Positions 1 to 9,013 of a stretch of 64,000 nucleotides of DNA are shown here, one piece after another (position 1 is the first letter of the stretch; the number at the start of each line of letters is the position of its first letter). The notes under the pieces are model-generated. The model was not told the DNA's origin, did not search any database, and saw only the letters and a program-made list of their open reading frames with translations. The stretch is from Sporolactobacillus terrae DSM 11697 (GTDB taxonomy: Bacteria; Bacillota; Bacilli; Bacillales; Sporolactobacillaceae): NCBI RefSeq assembly GCF_000648615.1, contig NZ_JFZC01000027.1, forward strand, positions 1 through 64,000. The letters run 5' to 3'. The position numbers and the translations under genes were made by a program.

Positions 1-567
1 GCGTCTCGCACCTCCGCTTTGTTTCTCGGCCAAGACACTGGGCTATTGGTTTGAAGATGGGGCAAAATCTTATACTTTCTTTTCCTGTAAGAAAAACCGG
101 GCAAAAAGCACCCGGTCCTTAACCTCCAGCCATGTGTGATGGATTCGTGTCTTTTCGGTGCTGAATCATCGCTTCGATTACTCGCTTGCCGCGGGCGCAC
201 CGCGAGCCTCCTCAGACAAACAGAAATCTGCGGGGTCTCGCTGGCACGCTGTTCCCGCTGGCGTCTCGCATCTCCGCTTTGATTCTTGGCCAAGACACTG
301 GTCTATTGGCTTGAAAACAGGGCAAAATCATGTACTTTCTTTACCTGTCAGAAAAACCGGGCAAAAAGCGTCCAGTCCTTAATCTCCAACCATGTGTGAT
401 GGACTCGTGTCTTTTCGGTGCTGAATCGTCGCTTCGGTTGCTCGCTGGCACGCATCAACTAAGCGCGATCCCGCAGGCGCCAGAGCACCTCCGCTTTTGA
501 CGCTTGGCCAAGACACTGGTCTATGGGTTTGAAGACGGGGCAAAATCGTATACTTTCTTATCCTGTT
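1..567. repeat. Three tandem copies of interspersed repeat family R
   Basis: Three head-to-tail copies occupy roughly 1-130 (partial, 3' part), 131-390 and 391-567. Shared blocks are a TGTGTGATGG start, CTTTTCGGTGCTGAATC, a GC-rich middle, TTGGCCAAGACACTGG and GGGCAAAATCNTATACTTTC. The first two copies end in a hairpin (ACCGGG...CCCGGT) that reads as an intrinsic terminator on the minus strand; the third is joined to the terminator of ywgA. The same family recurs near 18.5, 24.4, 31.6, 35.1, 46.6, 56.3 and 62.4 kb. Open frames across it follow no gene-like pattern and look spurious. No transposase is present, so the mode of spread is unknown. Confidence 0.85.
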
Positions 568-594
568 AAAAAAACAGCTTTCGCTAACGAAAGC
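568..594 (-). terminator. Intrinsic terminator after ywgA
   Basis: On the minus strand GCTTTC-gtta-GCGAAAGC is followed by a run of seven T. It lies about 70 bases beyond the ywgA stop and directly abuts repeat family R. Just outside it, about 583-617, is an inverted match to the conserved flank of the 43-bp arrays at 31.4 and 46.5 kb (GAAAGCCACCGCATCCTGCG). Confidence 0.7.
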
Positions 595-662
595 CACCGC
601 ATCCTGCGGAAGTACGGACTAGGCATCGCCTAGTTTTTCTTATTCTGGCAGATGTTCCGCAA

Positions 663-1181
663 TTAAAAGACGGATACATCCGCAGCCTGTGCCGCACGCA
701 GTTCGCTAAGAAACGTAAGTGCTGGTTCGAGAAAGCGACATACCTCATTATTTTTTTCAAGCGTTCTCACTTTGTCGAACGCTACATTTTGTGGCAGCTG
801 ATCAAAGAAAAGTAGCATCGCCGCGCATTCAAGAAAAGACGTTGTTTGCCCCATCACACGCTGAATCAGCGGGGTTTTCGGCAGCTCATCTTTATAATGG
901 GAGAGGAAATCCTCCCCGGCTTCTGAAATGCGATAGGCGCACTGTTCAGCCTGATCGCTTCGACTCGTCCAGTCCTCGATTAAAAAACCAAAGTCGCATA
1001 ATTCATCCAATTGGATCGACAGCTCTTCAGAATAAGGTCCGCTAAAATAGAAATGGAACTTCTGATTGAACGGACAGCCGAAGCGCTGAAGAATGTATAC
1101 GACTTTCTGAAGTTTCTTGCGTTCTAAATAACCCTCCGATTGATGAATTAAGGCAGCAATTTTCGCGTGGTCTTCCAACAT
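663..1181 (-). CDS. ywgA: YwgA-like conserved protein of unknown function
   Basis: A 172-residue soluble protein resembling B. subtilis YwgA, which has no established function. It has no signal peptide or membrane segment. The N-terminal half (IAALIHQSEGYLERKKLQKV) looks helical, as in winged-helix-like folds, but I cannot assign a reaction. The ATG is preceded by GGGGGATAAGGA at good spacing. It lies 67 bases downstream of ywfO in the same direction, the same pairing known in B. subtilis, so the two are probably co-transcribed. A terminator follows at 568-594. Confidence 0.8.
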   Translation of the reverse strand: MLEDHAKIAALIHQSEGYLERKKLQKVVYILQRFGCPFNQKFHFYFSGPYSEELSIQLDELCDFGFLIEDWTSRSDQAEQCAYRISEAGEDFLSHYKDELPKTPLIQRVMGQTTSFLECAAMLLFFDQLPQNVAFDKVRTLEKNNEVCRFLEPALTFLSELRAAQAADVSVF

Positions 1182-1248
1182 GTATCCTTATCCCCCATGT
1201 ACCATGATCTCTATCGTTTCGTTTACACATGTTTCGGTCTGTAGTCGC

Positions 1249-2550
1249 TTAGATGCCAAGGAGCTGTTTTATTTTTTTTCGATACGTTTCCTGCTTGGGC
1301 AGTTCATCAATCCGATCTTTTGGAAAATAGAGTTTGCAGTCCGTCCGGCGCATCCCGGTAATTGATCCGACAACATCGGATTCCTGCGACAACTCATGCA
1401 GTGTCCCGTCCGGCATCAGCAGTTCAATCGGCTGCCGCTCGCCTTCCTCACCCGGCCGATACAAATCATAGGGTGAATTGGATGAAGAATCAATTTCCAG
1501 ATAGTAGCGCGGGTCGATGCCCGCTTGTTTAAAAGCAAGGGCGAGCTGATCTTTGGAGTGAATCAGAGACGGCGAAAATTCAACATACTTAAACAAACGC
1601 CGATTCATGAACCTGCAGCAGAGATCGCGGAGAATCTCATCCTTTTCTTCTTGCCAGACCTGGAAGAAATAGAGAATAACCGACTCGTCCAGCTTGAGAT
1701 AGTCATGAAGCGTCATGTTTCCGTCAAAGATCTGAATCAGCGGATGCGGTGTGTACTTGAATTGAAAACCTTCCTGATAAAGCGTTTTGGCCCGATGCAG
1801 AATCTGAGTGAGAACGACCTCGGCGCTGCGTGTCACCGGGTGGAAGTATACTTGCCAATACATCTGATAACGGCTCATAATATAGTCTTCCACTGCATGC
1901 ATGCCGGATAATTTAAAAACGATCTGATCATCAACCGTGCACATCACGCGCCAAATACGTTCCATATCAAAATGGCCGTAGCTGACCCCGGTAAAATAAG
2001 CATCGCGCAACAGATAATCCATCCGATCACAATCAATTTGACTGGAAATCAAACTGACAACCAACCGATTCGGATAGGTTTTGCCGATGACTTCAGCAAC
2101 TTTTTCTGCGAATCCTTCGCCCTGCCGTTCAAGCAAGCGGTGAATTTCCGTATCCCCGAGAATGATTTTCTGCGTATACTCTTCGTGATTGGTACCAAAG
2201 ACCTTTTCAAAGGAATGTGAAAAAGGTCCATGTCCGACATCATGAAGCAATGCAGCACAGAGCGCAATCATCGTTTCCGAATCATCCCAGTTGTTTCGGT
2301 ACTTGAATATATCAATCACACGTCTGGCAATTTCATAGACGCCAAGCGAATGACCGAATCGGCTGTGTTCGGCGCCATGGAAGGTGAGAAATGTCGTGCC
2401 CAGTTGCCGAATACGCCGCAAGCGCTGAAATTCAGGCGTACCGATTAAATCCCAAATCAAACGGTGCCGAACATGAATATACCGGTGCACCGGATCCTTA
2501 AATACTTTCTCTTCATTCAGTTTCTGCGCCGCCTGGGTCAAAAACACCAC
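1249..2550 (-). CDS. ywfO: YwfO-like HD-domain phosphohydrolase
   Basis: A 433-residue cytoplasmic HD-superfamily protein of the dGTPase/SAMHD1-like class. Visible metal and active-site motifs are EHSRFGHSLGVYE (His62, His67), LLHDVGHGPFSHSFE (His103-Asp104) and DCDRMDYLLRDAY near residue 175. The N-terminal segment EEKVFKDPVHRYIHV is typical of YwfO proteins. The family hydrolyses nucleotides or phosphoesters; the exact substrate here is inferred only. The start is taken as GTG at 2550, but an in-frame TTG nine bases downstream is possible. It is followed by ywgA in an apparent operon. Confidence 0.88.
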   Translation of the reverse strand: MVFLTQAAQKLNEEKVFKDPVHRYIHVRHRLIWDLIGTPEFQRLRRIRQLGTTFLTFHGAEHSRFGHSLGVYEIARRVIDIFKYRNNWDDSETMIALCAALLHDVGHGPFSHSFEKVFGTNHEEYTQKIILGDTEIHRLLERQGEGFAEKVAEVIGKTYPNRLVVSLISSQIDCDRMDYLLRDAYFTGVSYGHFDMERIWRVMCTVDDQIVFKLSGMHAVEDYIMSRYQMYWQVYFHPVTRSAEVVLTQILHRAKTLYQEGFQFKYTPHPLIQIFDGNMTLHDYLKLDESVILYFFQVWQEEKDEILRDLCCRFMNRRLFKYVEFSPSLIHSKDQLALAFKQAGIDPRYYLEIDSSSNSPYDLYRPGEEGERQPIELLMPDGTLHELSQESDVVGSITGMRRTDCKLYFPKDRIDELPKQETYRKKIKQLLGI

Positions 2551-2698
2551 ATCCTATAATTAAAGCGATTTTTTCCATTCTCTCGCTAAGTTCTGCGATT
2601 AGTATACCTGCATGAAGCGTTTTTGTTAATCACAAGCGTCTTTTTTCATCGACTAAACGGGTTTCGGTCCTTCGATATTGTTGTTTGACCGGTATGTT

Positions 2699-3490
2699 TT
2701 AGAGCGTCAGCTTGTCCACCATCTGCTTGCGCTCCTTAAAATAAACGGGAACGAGATTATACTCACGTGCCATCGCTTCACCAAGCGCATAGTTCGTTCC
2801 AATCGACTCCGCCGTATGATTATCGCCGCCAATCGTCACAAAGCTGCCGCCAAGCTCGCTGTAGCGGCGTACAATACTTTCAAGTCCTTCACGGAATCCG
2901 TTTTGATCAATGAGACGAAGGTTGATTTCAAGGCAAATATCATTCTCAATCAGTGTGCTGAGCAGATTATCCATGAGGAGCGGGTAGTCTTCGTAGCGAA
3001 GAACATTATCATTGTATTTCAAATAACGGCATGGGTAATCGATATGGGCAAACGTGTCGATATACGGATTTCGATGAATCGTATGTTCGGCATAGATGAG
3101 GTACTGTGCAAACAGATCATGTTTACTGAGAAAATTTTTAGCCCGATCTGAATACAAATCAAAATCCTGAAGGTTGTGGACCGATCCAATCACCATATCG
3201 AATGGATAGGTTTCCACAAGTGCACGGTTGCGTGCTGTATAATCCGGCCGATTATCCAGACCAAGTTCAATTCCGAGCAGCAGATGCTCACCTCTTAACG
3301 GGCCATAAGCATCGAAATAATGCGCAAGGTCGAAATCGACTGAAGAACCGTCCTCTTGGCGTTCATTCAGATCATAGTGCTCGGTAAGCACGAGATTCAT
3401 ATGACAGCTTTCCGCTTTTTTCAGCGCTTCTTGAACATCCATATCTGCGTCAAATGAAAAACGTGTGTGGTTATGCGTATCAAAAACCAT
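2699..3490 (-). CDS. PHP-domain phosphoesterase, histidinol-phosphatase-like
   Basis: A 263-residue PHP-superfamily protein. The metal-binding motifs are visible: DTHNHTRFSFDA (residues 4-15), LTEHYD (35-40), GSVHNL (about 107) and the C-terminal GGDNHTAESIG. Histidinol-phosphate phosphatases of the HisJ/HisK type have this layout and length, but no other his gene lies nearby, so the substrate stays open. The start ATG has GGGGGAACG eight bases upstream. It is monocistronic: ywfO starts 150 bases downstream and the upstream gap contains the divergent ilvD promoter. Confidence 0.8.
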   Translation of the reverse strand: MVFDTHNHTRFSFDADMDVQEALKKAESCHMNLVLTEHYDLNERQEDGSSVDFDLAHYFDAYGPLRGEHLLLGIELGLDNRPDYTARNRALVETYPFDMVIGSVHNLQDFDLYSDRAKNFLSKHDLFAQYLIYAEHTIHRNPYIDTFAHIDYPCRYLKYNDNVLRYEDYPLLMDNLLSTLIENDICLEINLRLIDQNGFREGLESIVRRYSELGGSFVTIGGDNHTAESIGTNYALGEAMAREYNLVPVYFKERKQMVDKLTL

Positions 3491-3746
3491 AACTTCGTTC
3501 CCCCAATAGCCGTTTTCATTTCCTCAGCCGGTCCATCCAGAGATGGCTTGCTTAACCACGTGAACCGGTATGAGTACGTATCTTTTTTCATATCTTTATA
3601 GTATAAGATTAAATAGATTTTGAAACAACGGATCTGCCAAGTTCGTTCTTTTCATGTCTGATCGTCCAGTGATCCTTGCTCGCTGCATCGATTAACTCGG
3701 CCTATTGTCATTCAATAAGAATGCTGTGCATTTTCTAAAAATTCCG
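3491..3746. other. Gap between the PHP gene and the ilvD promoter
   Basis: About 255 bases with no convincing reading frame, hairpin or repeat copy. It must hold the minus-strand promoter of the PHP gene, but I see no clear -35/-10 pair. Confidence 0.4.
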
Positions 3747-3775
3747 TTGACGAACGGCAATGGGCGTGTTATAGT
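3747..3775 (+). promoter_or_regulatory. Sigma-A promoter of the ilvD leader
   Basis: TTGACG (3747-3752), a 17-base spacer and TATAGT (3770-3775). Transcription would begin near 3782, giving a leader of about 224 nucleotides before ilvD. This is one of the best-matching promoters in the window. Confidence 0.8.
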
Positions 3776-3817
3776 AATTTTTACAAATTTCTTAATTTAA
3801 ATCAGAGGCTGATCATA

Positions 3818-3859
3818 ATGTTCATTCTATCCCAACTACGCGTCGTGATTATTATCTAG
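3818..3859 (+). CDS. ilvD leader peptide (MFILSQLRVVIII)
   Basis: A 13-codon frame: ATG, then F I L S Q L R V V I I I, then TAG. Eight of 13 residues are Ile, Leu or Val, and the last five codons before the stop are Val-Val-Ile-Ile-Ile. GAGG lies nine bases upstream of the ATG. It sits about 36 bases after the predicted transcription start and before ilvD, an enzyme making Val, Ile and Leu precursors. Composition, position and overlap with a competing RNA stem are those of a ribosome-mediated attenuation leader. Too short to prove by sequence alone. Confidence 0.8.
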   Translation: MFILSQLRVVIII

Positions 3860-3961
3860 GATCCTGGCAATCGCTGAAATGAATAACGATTGTCCGGGTC
3901 CTCCTTGGCGTAGTTGGGAGTCGGGCAAGGCTCCCATTCAATTTGAATGGGAGCCTTTTTG
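3831..3961 (+). promoter_or_regulatory. Transcription attenuator of ilvD (competing hairpins)
   Basis: Segment 1 (3831-3841, CCCAACTACGC, inside the leader peptide) pairs perfectly with segment 2 (3908-3918, GCGTAGTTGGG), enclosing a second hairpin at 3859-3901. The end of segment 2 (TGGGAG, 3915-3920) can instead pair with CTCCCA (3931-3936), the 5' arm of the terminator. A ribosome stalled on codons 9-13 would cover segment 1, favour the antiterminator and allow read-through. Normal translation would let 1:2 and the terminator form. Pairings are seen directly; the mechanism is inferred from known attenuators. Confidence 0.78.
3927..3961 (+). terminator. Attenuator terminator before ilvD
   Basis: A perfect stem AAGGCTCCCATTCAA / TTGAATGGGAGCCTT followed by a T run, ending 45 bases before the ilvD start. 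Because it precedes the gene it acts as a conditional terminator. Confidence 0.9.
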
Positions 3962-4005
3962 TACCTCTGGAAAATAAGAAAAAGAAACAGAAAGGATGAA
4001 ATGAA

Positions 4006-5730
4006 TTGAGAAGTGATGAAATCAAGAAAGGGGTCGATCGTGCCCCGGCCAGAAGCCTGCTGCGCGCAACCGGCATCGTAAAGAATCAAGAGGATATGAA
4101 CAAACCGTTTATTGCCGTTTGCAACTCTTATGTGGATATCGTTCCCGGTCATGTTCATTTGCGTGAATTAGCCGATGTTGCCAAACAAGCGATCCGTGAA
4201 GCCGGTGGAATTCCGTTTGAGTTCAATACCATCGGCGTTGATGACGGCATCGCCATGGGTCATATCGGCATGCGCTACTCGCTGCCGAGCCGTGAACTGA
4301 TCGCCGATGCTGCCGAGACGATGATCAATGCACACTGGTTTGACGGCGTTTTCTACATTCCTAACTGTGATAAGATCACGCCGGGCATGATGCTTGCAGC
4401 TGTTCGTACCAACGTTCCGGCTATCTTCTGTTCCGGAGGTCCAATGAAAGCCGGGCTATCTGCGCAGGGTAAAGCGCTCACACTGTCATCGGTATTCGAA
4501 GGTGTCGGAGCCTTCAAAGAAGGACAGATGACCAAGGAACAATTCTTGGATCTTGAATCCTCCGCCTGTCCCACCTGCGGATCATGCGCCGGTATGTTCA
4601 CCGCCAACTCGATGAACTGCCTGATGGAAATGCTCGGCATCGCACTTCCAGGCAACGGCACCGCGCTGGCCGTTTCTGATGAACGACGTGAACTTGTTCG
4701 GAAATCAGCGTTTAAACTGATGGACCTGATCAAAAAAGATGTTCGCCCGCGCGACCTGATCACCCCGGAAGCAATTGATGACGCATTTGCACTCGATATG
4801 GCAATGGGAGGATCAACCAACACCGTCCTTCATATGCTGGCCGTTGCTTCTGAAGCAGCGATTGATTACGACCTGAACCGCATTAACCAAGTCGCAAAAA
4901 AGGTGCCGTACCTGGCAAAAATAGCGCCAAGCTCCGCATTCTCGATGCAAGATGTTCACGAAGCCGGCGGTATCTCGGCGATCATCAAGGTCCTCACCGA
5001 TATGGATGGGGTCATCCATCCGGACCGACTTACCGTCTCAGGAAAAACACTCCGCGAAAATGTCGCCAATGCGACCATCAAAAATCCAAAAGTCATTCAC
5101 CCGCTTGAAGACGCCTACAGCAACGAAGGCGGACTCTCCGTGCTCTTCGGCAATGTTGCGCCAAAAGGTGCGGTCATCAAAGTCGGCGGTGTCGATCCGT
5201 CCGTCAAAACATTTACCGGTCATGCGATCTGCTTCAACTCACATGATGAAGCGGTTGAAGCGATTGATCATCACATGGTACACAAGGGCCATGTCGTCGT
5301 GATCCGCTATGAAGGCCCAAAAGGCGGCCCGGGTATGCCGGAGATGCTTGCGCCAACCTCATCAATCGTTGGACGCGGGCTTGGTAAAGAAGTTGCATTA
5401 CTCACAGATGGACGTTTTTCCGGTGCGACACGCGGCATCTCGGTCGGTCACGTTTCCCCTGAAGCCGCTGCAGGCGGTCCAATCGCACTCGTTCAAGACG
5501 GGGATGAGATCACCATCGATCTGATCGACCGTACCGTGCATCTTCATGTTTCCGACGAAGAACTTGCTGCAAGGCGCAAAACATTGAAGCCTTTTGTACC
5601 GAAAGTGCGAAGCGGCTATCTGTCCCGCTATGCCGCACTGGTCACTTCTGCACATACCGGCGGCGTGATGCAGCTGCCTGAAGCATGGTCTGGATCTGAA
5701 ACAGAGAAAAAGACGAATCCTGTGCACTGA
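4006..5730 (+). CDS. ilvD: Dihydroxy-acid dehydratase IlvD
   Basis: 574 residues, full length. It dehydrates dihydroxy-isovalerate and dihydroxy-methylvalerate to the 2-oxo acids that precede Val/Leu/pantothenate and Ile (EC 4.2.1.9), in the cytoplasm. Iron-sulfur ligands are visible in [10 protein letters not shown] and [19 protein letters not shown], with GRFSGATRG near the C-terminus. The start is TTG at 4006, preceded by AAAGGATG; nearby ATGs at 3997 and 4001 are out of frame and stop at once. It stands alone, without ilvB, ilvH or ilvC, and follows an attenuator. A BASS carrier lies 141 bases downstream, possibly in the same transcript. Confidence 0.96.
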   Translation: MRSDEIKKGVDRAPARSLLRATGIVKNQEDMNKPFIAVCNSYVDIVPGHVHLRELADVAKQAIREAGGIPFEFNTIGVDDGIAMGHIGMRYSLPSRELIADAAETMINAHWFDGVFYIPNCDKITPGMMLAAVRTNVPAIFCSGGPMKAGLSAQGKALTLSSVFEGVGAFKEGQMTKEQFLDLESSACPTCGSCAGMFTANSMNCLMEMLGIALPGNGTALAVSDERRELVRKSAFKLMDLIKKDVRPRDLITPEAIDDAFALDMAMGGSTNTVLHMLAVASEAAIDYDLNRINQVAKKVPYLAKIAPSSAFSMQDVHEAGGISAIIKVLTDMDGVIHPDRLTVSGKTLRENVANATIKNPKVIHPLEDAYSNEGGLSVLFGNVAPKGAVIKVGGVDPSVKTFTGHAICFNSHDEAVEAIDHHMVHKGHVVVIRYEGPKGGPGMPEMLAPTSSIVGRGLGKEVALLTDGRFSGATRGISVGHVSPEAAAGGPIALVQDGDEITIDLIDRTVHLHVSDEELAARRKTLKPFVPKVRSGYLSRYAALVTSAHTGGVMQLPEAWSGSETEKKTNPVH

Positions 5731-5871
5731 TCGGCGGTGATCCAAAAGAGACAGAAGATACCGACGAAATGATCCATTAGCAGTGATTCCATTGAAATTT
5801 TTATGATTATTTTGTGAACGAGACAGAAAAATAAAAAAGGATACTCGAAAAGAGAAAGGATGTTCTGAATC

Positions 5872-6858
5872 ATGAAGGCTGTTGTCGCAACGGGCCAATT
5901 TTTAGGAAAATATTTTGCTGCATTCGTACTGGCAGCTGCTGTTGTCAGCTACCTCCAACCCGGCTTAATCACGTGGGTACTTCCGTATGTGAACGTTTTG
6001 CTCGGAATCATCATGTTCGGCATGGGCATGACCCTTAAGAAATCTGATTTTTCCGCAGTTTTCAAACGTCCAAAAGACGTTATCATCGGTGTTGTTGCTC
6101 ACTATTTGATTATGCCGCTGATTGCTTTCGCACTGTGTTTTGCGTTCCAGCTTCCGTCTGCCGTTGCTGTCGGCGTGCTCCTCGTCGGCTGCTGCCCAAG
6201 CGGAACAGCTTCAAATGTCATGTGTTTCCTCGCCAAGGGCGACGTGGCACTCGGTGTTTCGATCGGTGCTGTATCTACGCTGATTGCACCCGTGATGCTA
6301 CCGCTGATTCTCTGGCTGCTCGCCGGTCACTGGGTAAAGATTCCGACCCAGTCGCTCTTTGTCAGCGTTGTTGAAATCGTCATTGTGCCGATCGTTCTCG
6401 GCGTACTCGTCAATACGTTGTTTGGCAAAAAGACCGCTAAAGTAGCCGATGCGCTGCCGCTTGTTTCAACACTTGCCATTATCCTGATCGCAGGCGGTGT
6501 TGTTGCCGCATCAAATAAGAACGGCGACTTAGTGACTGCGGGAACACTTGTCATCATTCCGGTTGTTATCCTACACAACTTGCTTGGCTACCTGTTAGGC
6601 TTCTTCTTCAGTCGCAAGCTTGGTATGAATCACGCTAAAAGTCGCGCGATCACCTTTGAGGTCGGTATGCAGAACTCCGCACTCGGCGTTGCCCTTGCTA
6701 TGGCGTTCTTCTCACCGGTCGCTGCCATTCCGGCAACACTGTTCAGCGTCTGGCACAACATGTCCGGTTCGCTGCTTGCCTCCTTATGGGCGGGCAAAAA
6801 AATATCGGCTAAAGAAAACGTATCAAAAGATGATGCAGACGCAGTCCCTACTCCATAA
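5872..6858 (+). CDS. BASS-family sodium-dependent organic-anion carrier
   Basis: 328 residues with about nine or ten hydrophobic segments and the family signatures LLVGCCPSGTASNVMCFLAKGD (near residue 105) and FEVGMQNSALGVALA (near 263). Members of the bile acid:sodium symporter family move organic anions; one bacterial branch (PanS) carries ketopantoate. Ketopantoate derives from the IlvD product, so the position behind ilvD makes a 2-oxo-acid or pantothenate-precursor substrate attractive, but this is inference. RBS GAAAGGATG precedes the ATG at 5872. A strong terminator follows. Confidence 0.85.
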   Translation: MKAVVATGQFLGKYFAAFVLAAAVVSYLQPGLITWVLPYVNVLLGIIMFGMGMTLKKSDFSAVFKRPKDVIIGVVAHYLIMPLIAFALCFAFQLPSAVAVGVLLVGCCPSGTASNVMCFLAKGDVALGVSIGAVSTLIAPVMLPLILWLLAGHWVKIPTQSLFVSVVEIVIVPIVLGVLVNTLFGKKTAKVADALPLVSTLAIILIAGGVVAASNKNGDLVTAGTLVIIPVVILHNLLGYLLGFFFSRKLGMNHAKSRAITFEVGMQNSALGVALAMAFFSPVAAIPATLFSVWHNMSGSLLASLWAGKKISAKENVSKDDADAVPTP

Positions 6859-6888
6859 AGCATCTTAACAGCAGACCAATCTACACTT

Positions 6889-6935
6889 ACAAAAAAGGCG
6901 CTCATTTCAAATTAAGGAAATGAGCGCCTTTTTCG
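6889..6935 (+). terminator. Terminator after the BASS carrier gene
   Basis: AAAAAAGGCGCTCATTTC pairs with GAAATGAGCGCCTTTTT around an eight-base loop. The mirrored A and T runs allow use in both directions, serving also the convergent PTS gene. Confidence 0.9.
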
Positions 6936-6939
6936 CATG

Positions 6940-7010
6940 ATAAGAAGTATAAGGGCAACTATGATTTAGCAGGCGCCAAAGGCCTAGCTTTGCCAAGTTT
7001 TCTTTATTTG
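6940..7010 (+). repeat. Post-terminator motif and partial short repeat
   Basis: ATAAGAAGTATAAG starts about five bases after the terminator T run, the same junction motif seen next to other terminators in this window. It is followed by GCTTTGCCAAGTTTTC, the end of the 38-bp repeat found complete at 24251-24288 and 46355-46392. Confidence 0.5.
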
Positions 7011-7014
7011 CCTT

Positions 7015-9000
7015 TTACTTGCTGTATACCTGAATCAGCGGCTGATCCGTTGCAGCGTCTTGGTCTAGCTTTGGAACAACGGCCTCATAATTATTTGTGT
7101 TGGTCACAATCACCATCGTGGTCGGATCATAACCGGCTTCTTTAATCTTGTCCGGCTCAAAGGTTGTCAATAGATCGCCTTTTTTCACTTTCGCACCGGT
7201 TTCAATTTTCGGATCAAAGTGCTTGCCTTTCAGTTCAACCGTATTGATTCCTATGTGAATCAGTACTTCGACACCATTGTCGGATTTGATTCCATATGCA
7301 TGACCGGTCGGAAAAGCCACCGTAATTTCACCGTCTACCGGCGACACGCAAGTCCCTTTCGACGGCAGCACGCCGACGCCGGATCCCATCGCACCCGAAC
7401 TGAATACCGGATCATCTACTTGAGAAAGCGGCACCGGATGACCGGCAACCGGGCTGTATACGGTTTCTGTCAAAGTCAGGCCGCTTACGTTTACCGCCGG
7501 CTGCTCGGATTCTTCCGCTGCGGTTGAAGCTGCTGCTTCATCCTTTACATTAAGTCCAAGCTTTGCTGTCTTCTTTTCCGTCAGGCTCTTCTTTCCAGAG
7601 GTCACCTTGGCGAACAGCTTTTCCGTGTTGCTTTCATTAAATCCAAAAACAAGGACGAGCAGCAATGCGCTGAGAAAGGCGACAACAAAACCGATGATCG
7701 CCCATACAATACTTGAATCGCGGCCAATAAACAGCGGCATTTCAAAAATGTTCATAATCGGTGTGTAACTGAAACATTTAACGCCCGCTGCACTCACCGT
7801 TGCGCCACCAAGCGCACCGCCGACCAGGCCAAAGATAAATGCTTTTTTATATTTTAAGTTAATCCCGTAGATTGCCGGTTCAGTAATCCCAAAGAATCCA
7901 CTGATTGCGGCTGAAATGGCGATTTCTCGGTTTTTCAGCTTCTTTGCTCTGAAAATTGACCCGGTGACTGCGCCAAACTGTCCGGCAACGGCAACCATCA
8001 TAACCGCAAGCAAGGTATCATAGCCGTACGCTTGAATATTAATCAACGAAATCGGCAGGATGCCCCAATGCAATCCGAAAATAACAAAGATCTGGAAGGT
8101 GGCACCCAGAATGCCGCCGGCAATCAGTGGGCTTAAGTCGTATAAGAACTTATACCCATAAGCAAGCCCGGTACCGATCGCCGTGCCGAGCGGTCCGATA
8201 ATCAAGAAGGTCAACAGCCCGGCAACAACCAAGGTCAGAAAAGGAACGAAAACCAGCTGCATGACTGCCGGAAGCTGTTTCTTAAACCAACGTTCGATAT
8301 GACTTTCAAGCCAGATCGCCAGAATGGTCGGAATAACCGCACCGCCATAAGTTTTAAAGTCTACCGCATAGCCCCATAAATGGGCAACCTCGGGAATCTG
8401 AGCGTCCGTCAGCGGGTAGATCATCGCTGCAGCGAGGGCCACCGCGATGTAGCGATTGGTATTAAACTTGTCGGCCGCCGTAATGGCAATGAAAATCGGC
8501 AACAACGTAAATACGCCGCTCGCCAGTGTATTTATAATGAGATAAATCGGTGAGTTTGCTGGCAGCCAGTGAAACGTTGAAATAAGAATAGCGACGCCTT
8601 TTAGAACGCCGACACCGGCCAGTACTGAAATAAACGGCGTAAAAATGCCAGAGATAACGGCAACAAAACGTTCAAACCAGTTCTCCGATTTTGCCTCTTC
8701 TGCTTTGTCTTCCTGTCCCGCTGCAGATTTGCTGTCTGTGGCACTGAATCCGTATCGATTCATAATCGCTTCATAGACCGGCACCACTTCGTCGCCGATA
8801 ACCACTTGATATTGTCCCCCGGCACTAACTGCGGTCAGCACCATTGGAAGATCTTCAAGCACTTCCTTATTTGCCTTGCTTTGATCATTCAATCTGAAGC
8901 GCAACCGTGTCGCGCAATGAATCAATGATTTCACGTTCTCTTTGCCGCCGACATTTGCAACAATTTCATTTGCCAGCTGGGAGTAGTCTTTCTTTGCCAT
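7015..9000 (-). CDS. PTS beta-glucoside-type permease EIIBCA
   Basis: 661 residues in the order IIB-IIC-IIA. IIB has the phosphocysteine motif IHCATRLRFRL (Cys29). IIC spans about residues 105-465 with roughly ten membrane segments and GFFGITEPAIYGINLKYKKAF, typical of the BglP branch. IIA carries VLIHIGINTVELKG with the phospho-accepting His582. It takes up and phosphorylates a sugar, likely a beta-glucoside; specificity is not provable here. RBS AGGAGG lies seven bases before the ATG. No phospho-glucosidase or antiterminator gene is adjacent, unlike most bgl operons. Confidence 0.92.
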   Translation of the reverse strand: MAKKDYSQLANEIVANVGGKENVKSLIHCATRLRFRLNDQSKANKEVLEDLPMVLTAVSAGGQYQVVIGDEVVPVYEAIMNRYGFSATDSKSAAGQEDKAEEAKSENWFERFVAVISGIFTPFISVLAGVGVLKGVAILISTFHWLPANSPIYLIINTLASGVFTLLPIFIAITAADKFNTNRYIAVALAAAMIYPLTDAQIPEVAHLWGYAVDFKTYGGAVIPTILAIWLESHIERWFKKQLPAVMQLVFVPFLTLVVAGLLTFLIIGPLGTAIGTGLAYGYKFLYDLSPLIAGGILGATFQIFVIFGLHWGILPISLINIQAYGYDTLLAVMMVAVAGQFGAVTGSIFRAKKLKNREIAISAAISGFFGITEPAIYGINLKYKKAFIFGLVGGALGGATVSAAGVKCFSYTPIMNIFEMPLFIGRDSSIVWAIIGFVVAFLSALLLVLVFGFNESNTEKLFAKVTSGKKSLTEKKTAKLGLNVKDEAAASTAAEESEQPAVNVSGLTLTETVYSPVAGHPVPLSQVDDPVFSSGAMGSGVGVLPSKGTCVSPVDGEITVAFPTGHAYGIKSDNGVEVLIHIGINTVELKGKHFDPKIETGAKVKKGDLLTTFEPDKIKEAGYDPTTMVIVTNTNNYEAVVPKLDQDAATDQPLIQVYSK

Positions 9001-9013
9001 GTCTAAGCCTCCT

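Noticed and set aside
158-597. Open frames of 72-74 codons on both strands
   Set aside because: They lie in tandem repeat R copies, have no ribosome sites and recur only because the repeat recurs.
3854-3905. TCTAGG...GTCC words resembling a ykkC-type (ppGpp/guanidine) riboswitch
   Set aside because: The TCTAGG block is the leader-peptide end and stop codon, later ykkC blocks are missing, and the fold fits a peptide attenuator better.
3782-4005. T-box leader before ilvD
   Set aside because: No AGGGTGGNACCGCG-like T-box sequence; the leader is also short for a T-box.
5398-5898. 166-codon frame antisense to ilvD
   Set aside because: Overlaps a well-supported gene and crosses its terminator-like end; composition looks like a shadow.
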